Below, one piece after another: positions 63,544 through 64,000 of a stretch of DNA of 64,000 nt. The notes under the pieces are model-generated. The model made no database searches. It saw only the letters and a program-made list of their open reading frames with translations, and had not been told where the DNA came from. Where the stretch lies: assembly GCA_024236075.1 (NCBI GenBank), contig JACKLE010000001.1, positions 62,001 through 126,000 on the forward strand, written 5' to 3'. Both the position numbers and the translations under genes were made by a program. Positions within the stretch are counted from its first letter, which is position 1. Every line of letters starts with the position of its first letter. The DNA comes from Alphaproteobacteria bacterium. GTDB lineage: Bacteria > Pseudomonadota > Alphaproteobacteria > JACAEB01.

Positions 63544-63849
63544 ATGTCGGTCGGGATTTCGGCGGCGGTCCCTGGCCACGGTACGCCGCATTGCGCACCC
63601 TCCTACGGCGGAAGGCCTCGCGTCTCGGCCGCAGGGCCGGCCCCTGTCGAGCGCGCGGTCCGGGCTCGGGGCGCGGACGACGGCCGCGGCAACCCCGTCC
63701 TCGACGAGATGGGCGTGACGTCGGGCTGCGGCGCCGCGACCTCCCATGCCTGCGCCCCAAGCCTCGATGCGCCGAGCGAGCCGCGCGCCACGCCGGCTCT
63801 CGCGCTCGTGAAGCCGGCGTGCGTGGAGGCGGCGGCGTTTCTGTGCTAG
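63544..63849 (+). CDS. hypothetical 101-residue protein, doubtful
   Basis: A 101-residue ORF in the gap after the hydrolase promoter. An AAGGAG six bases ahead of the ATG is the main support, and the codon third positions in its second half are GC-rich like those of neighbours. There are five cysteines (17, 62, 69, 93, 101), four of them in the C-terminal 40 residues, and no recognisable domain or membrane span. It could be a small lineage-specific protein or a chance frame. Confidence 0.35.
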   Translation: MSVGISAAVPGHGTPHCAPSYGGRPRVSAAGPAPVERAVRARGADDGRGNPVLDEMGVTSGCGAATSHACAPSLDAPSEPRATPALALVKPACVEAAAFLC

Positions 63850-63889
63850 CCAGTCCGGCTAAGGGCGGCAGACGGAGGCGCGGCGCGCG

Positions 63890-64000
63890 ATGATCGCCAC
63901 GGTCCTGGCGGGGGTTGGCATCTATCTCGCGGTGGGGCTTGCCGTCGCGCTCGCTTTCGCGCTCGTGGGCGCAGAGCGCGTCGACCCGGCGGCGCGGGGC
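63890..64000 (+). CDS. N-terminus of a membrane protein, cut by the window edge
   Basis: Only 37 codons are visible, starting MIATVLAGVGIYLAVGLAVA. They form one hydrophobic span followed by AERVDPAARG, so the product is membrane-anchored. GACGGAGG lies upstream. The family cannot be named from this much sequence. Confidence 0.6.
   Translation, partial: MIATVLAGVGIYLAVGLAVALAFALVGAERVDPAARG

Overview
The window is very GC-rich chromosomal DNA from an alphaproteobacterium, most likely Hyphomicrobiales (Rhizobiales). Pointers are a MarR/LdtR-type regulator, DUF2794 and DUF1223 proteins, an IalB-family protein, a ChrR-type zinc anti-sigma factor, a poly-hydroxybutyrate reductase, the hopanoid transport genes hpnM/hpnN, and the housekeeping orders dapF-mtaB-ftsY-yciB and ffh-rpsP-rimM-trmD-rplS-leuCDB-asd. 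I do not name a genus. I see no rRNA, tRNA, IS element, phage gene or CRISPR array. Many genes start with GTG or TTG.

Layout. 1-9.5 kb: end of a YHYH-domain gene, phaB, argG, small membrane proteins, a SnoaL/TetR/GNAT operon with a palindromic operator, two secreted proteins (one a complete staphylococcal-nuclease-like enzyme), a Phd/VapC toxin-antitoxin pair with its operator, rlmN and an IalB-like protein. 9.8-18.3 kb: a ChrR protein without a visible sigma partner, a SpoU methyltransferase, a quinone oxidoreductase with an SMP-30 lactonase, small enzymes, a FadR-type regulator, thpR, OmpW, an aldo-keto reductase and tesA. 18.4-24.5 kb: the ybbA-ybbP ABC system divergent from tesA, a BI-1 membrane protein, a TTC38-like repeat protein and DUF2794. 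24.9-29.8 kb: a four-gene Gld-like ABC export operon.

29.8-37.3 kb: DUF1223, acnA, a small secreted protein and the cytochrome c maturation operon ccmABCDG. 37.4-42.9 kb: the LdtR-like regulator, a NUDIX enzyme, yciB, ftsY, mtaB and dapF. 43-44.9 kb: a Tat-exported amine oxidase and a BrnT/BrnA toxin-antitoxin pair. 45-53.6 kb: signal recognition particle and ribosome genes run into the leucine operon and asd. 53.6-57.2 kb: divergent hpnM and hpnN. 57.2-62.3 kb: a cobalamin riboswitch controlling btuB-btuF-btuC-btuD. 62.3-64 kb: a secreted alpha/beta hydrolase, a doubtful small ORF, and the start of a membrane protein cut by the window edge.

Most of this is core chromosome. The signals that go beyond routine gene calls are regulatory: palindromic operators at four regulator or toxin loci, a cobalamin riboswitch with a visible competing helix, palindromic intergenic repeats at two places, and an apparently leaderless, sigma-less chrR gene. 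I did not find a convincing wholly new multi-gene system.
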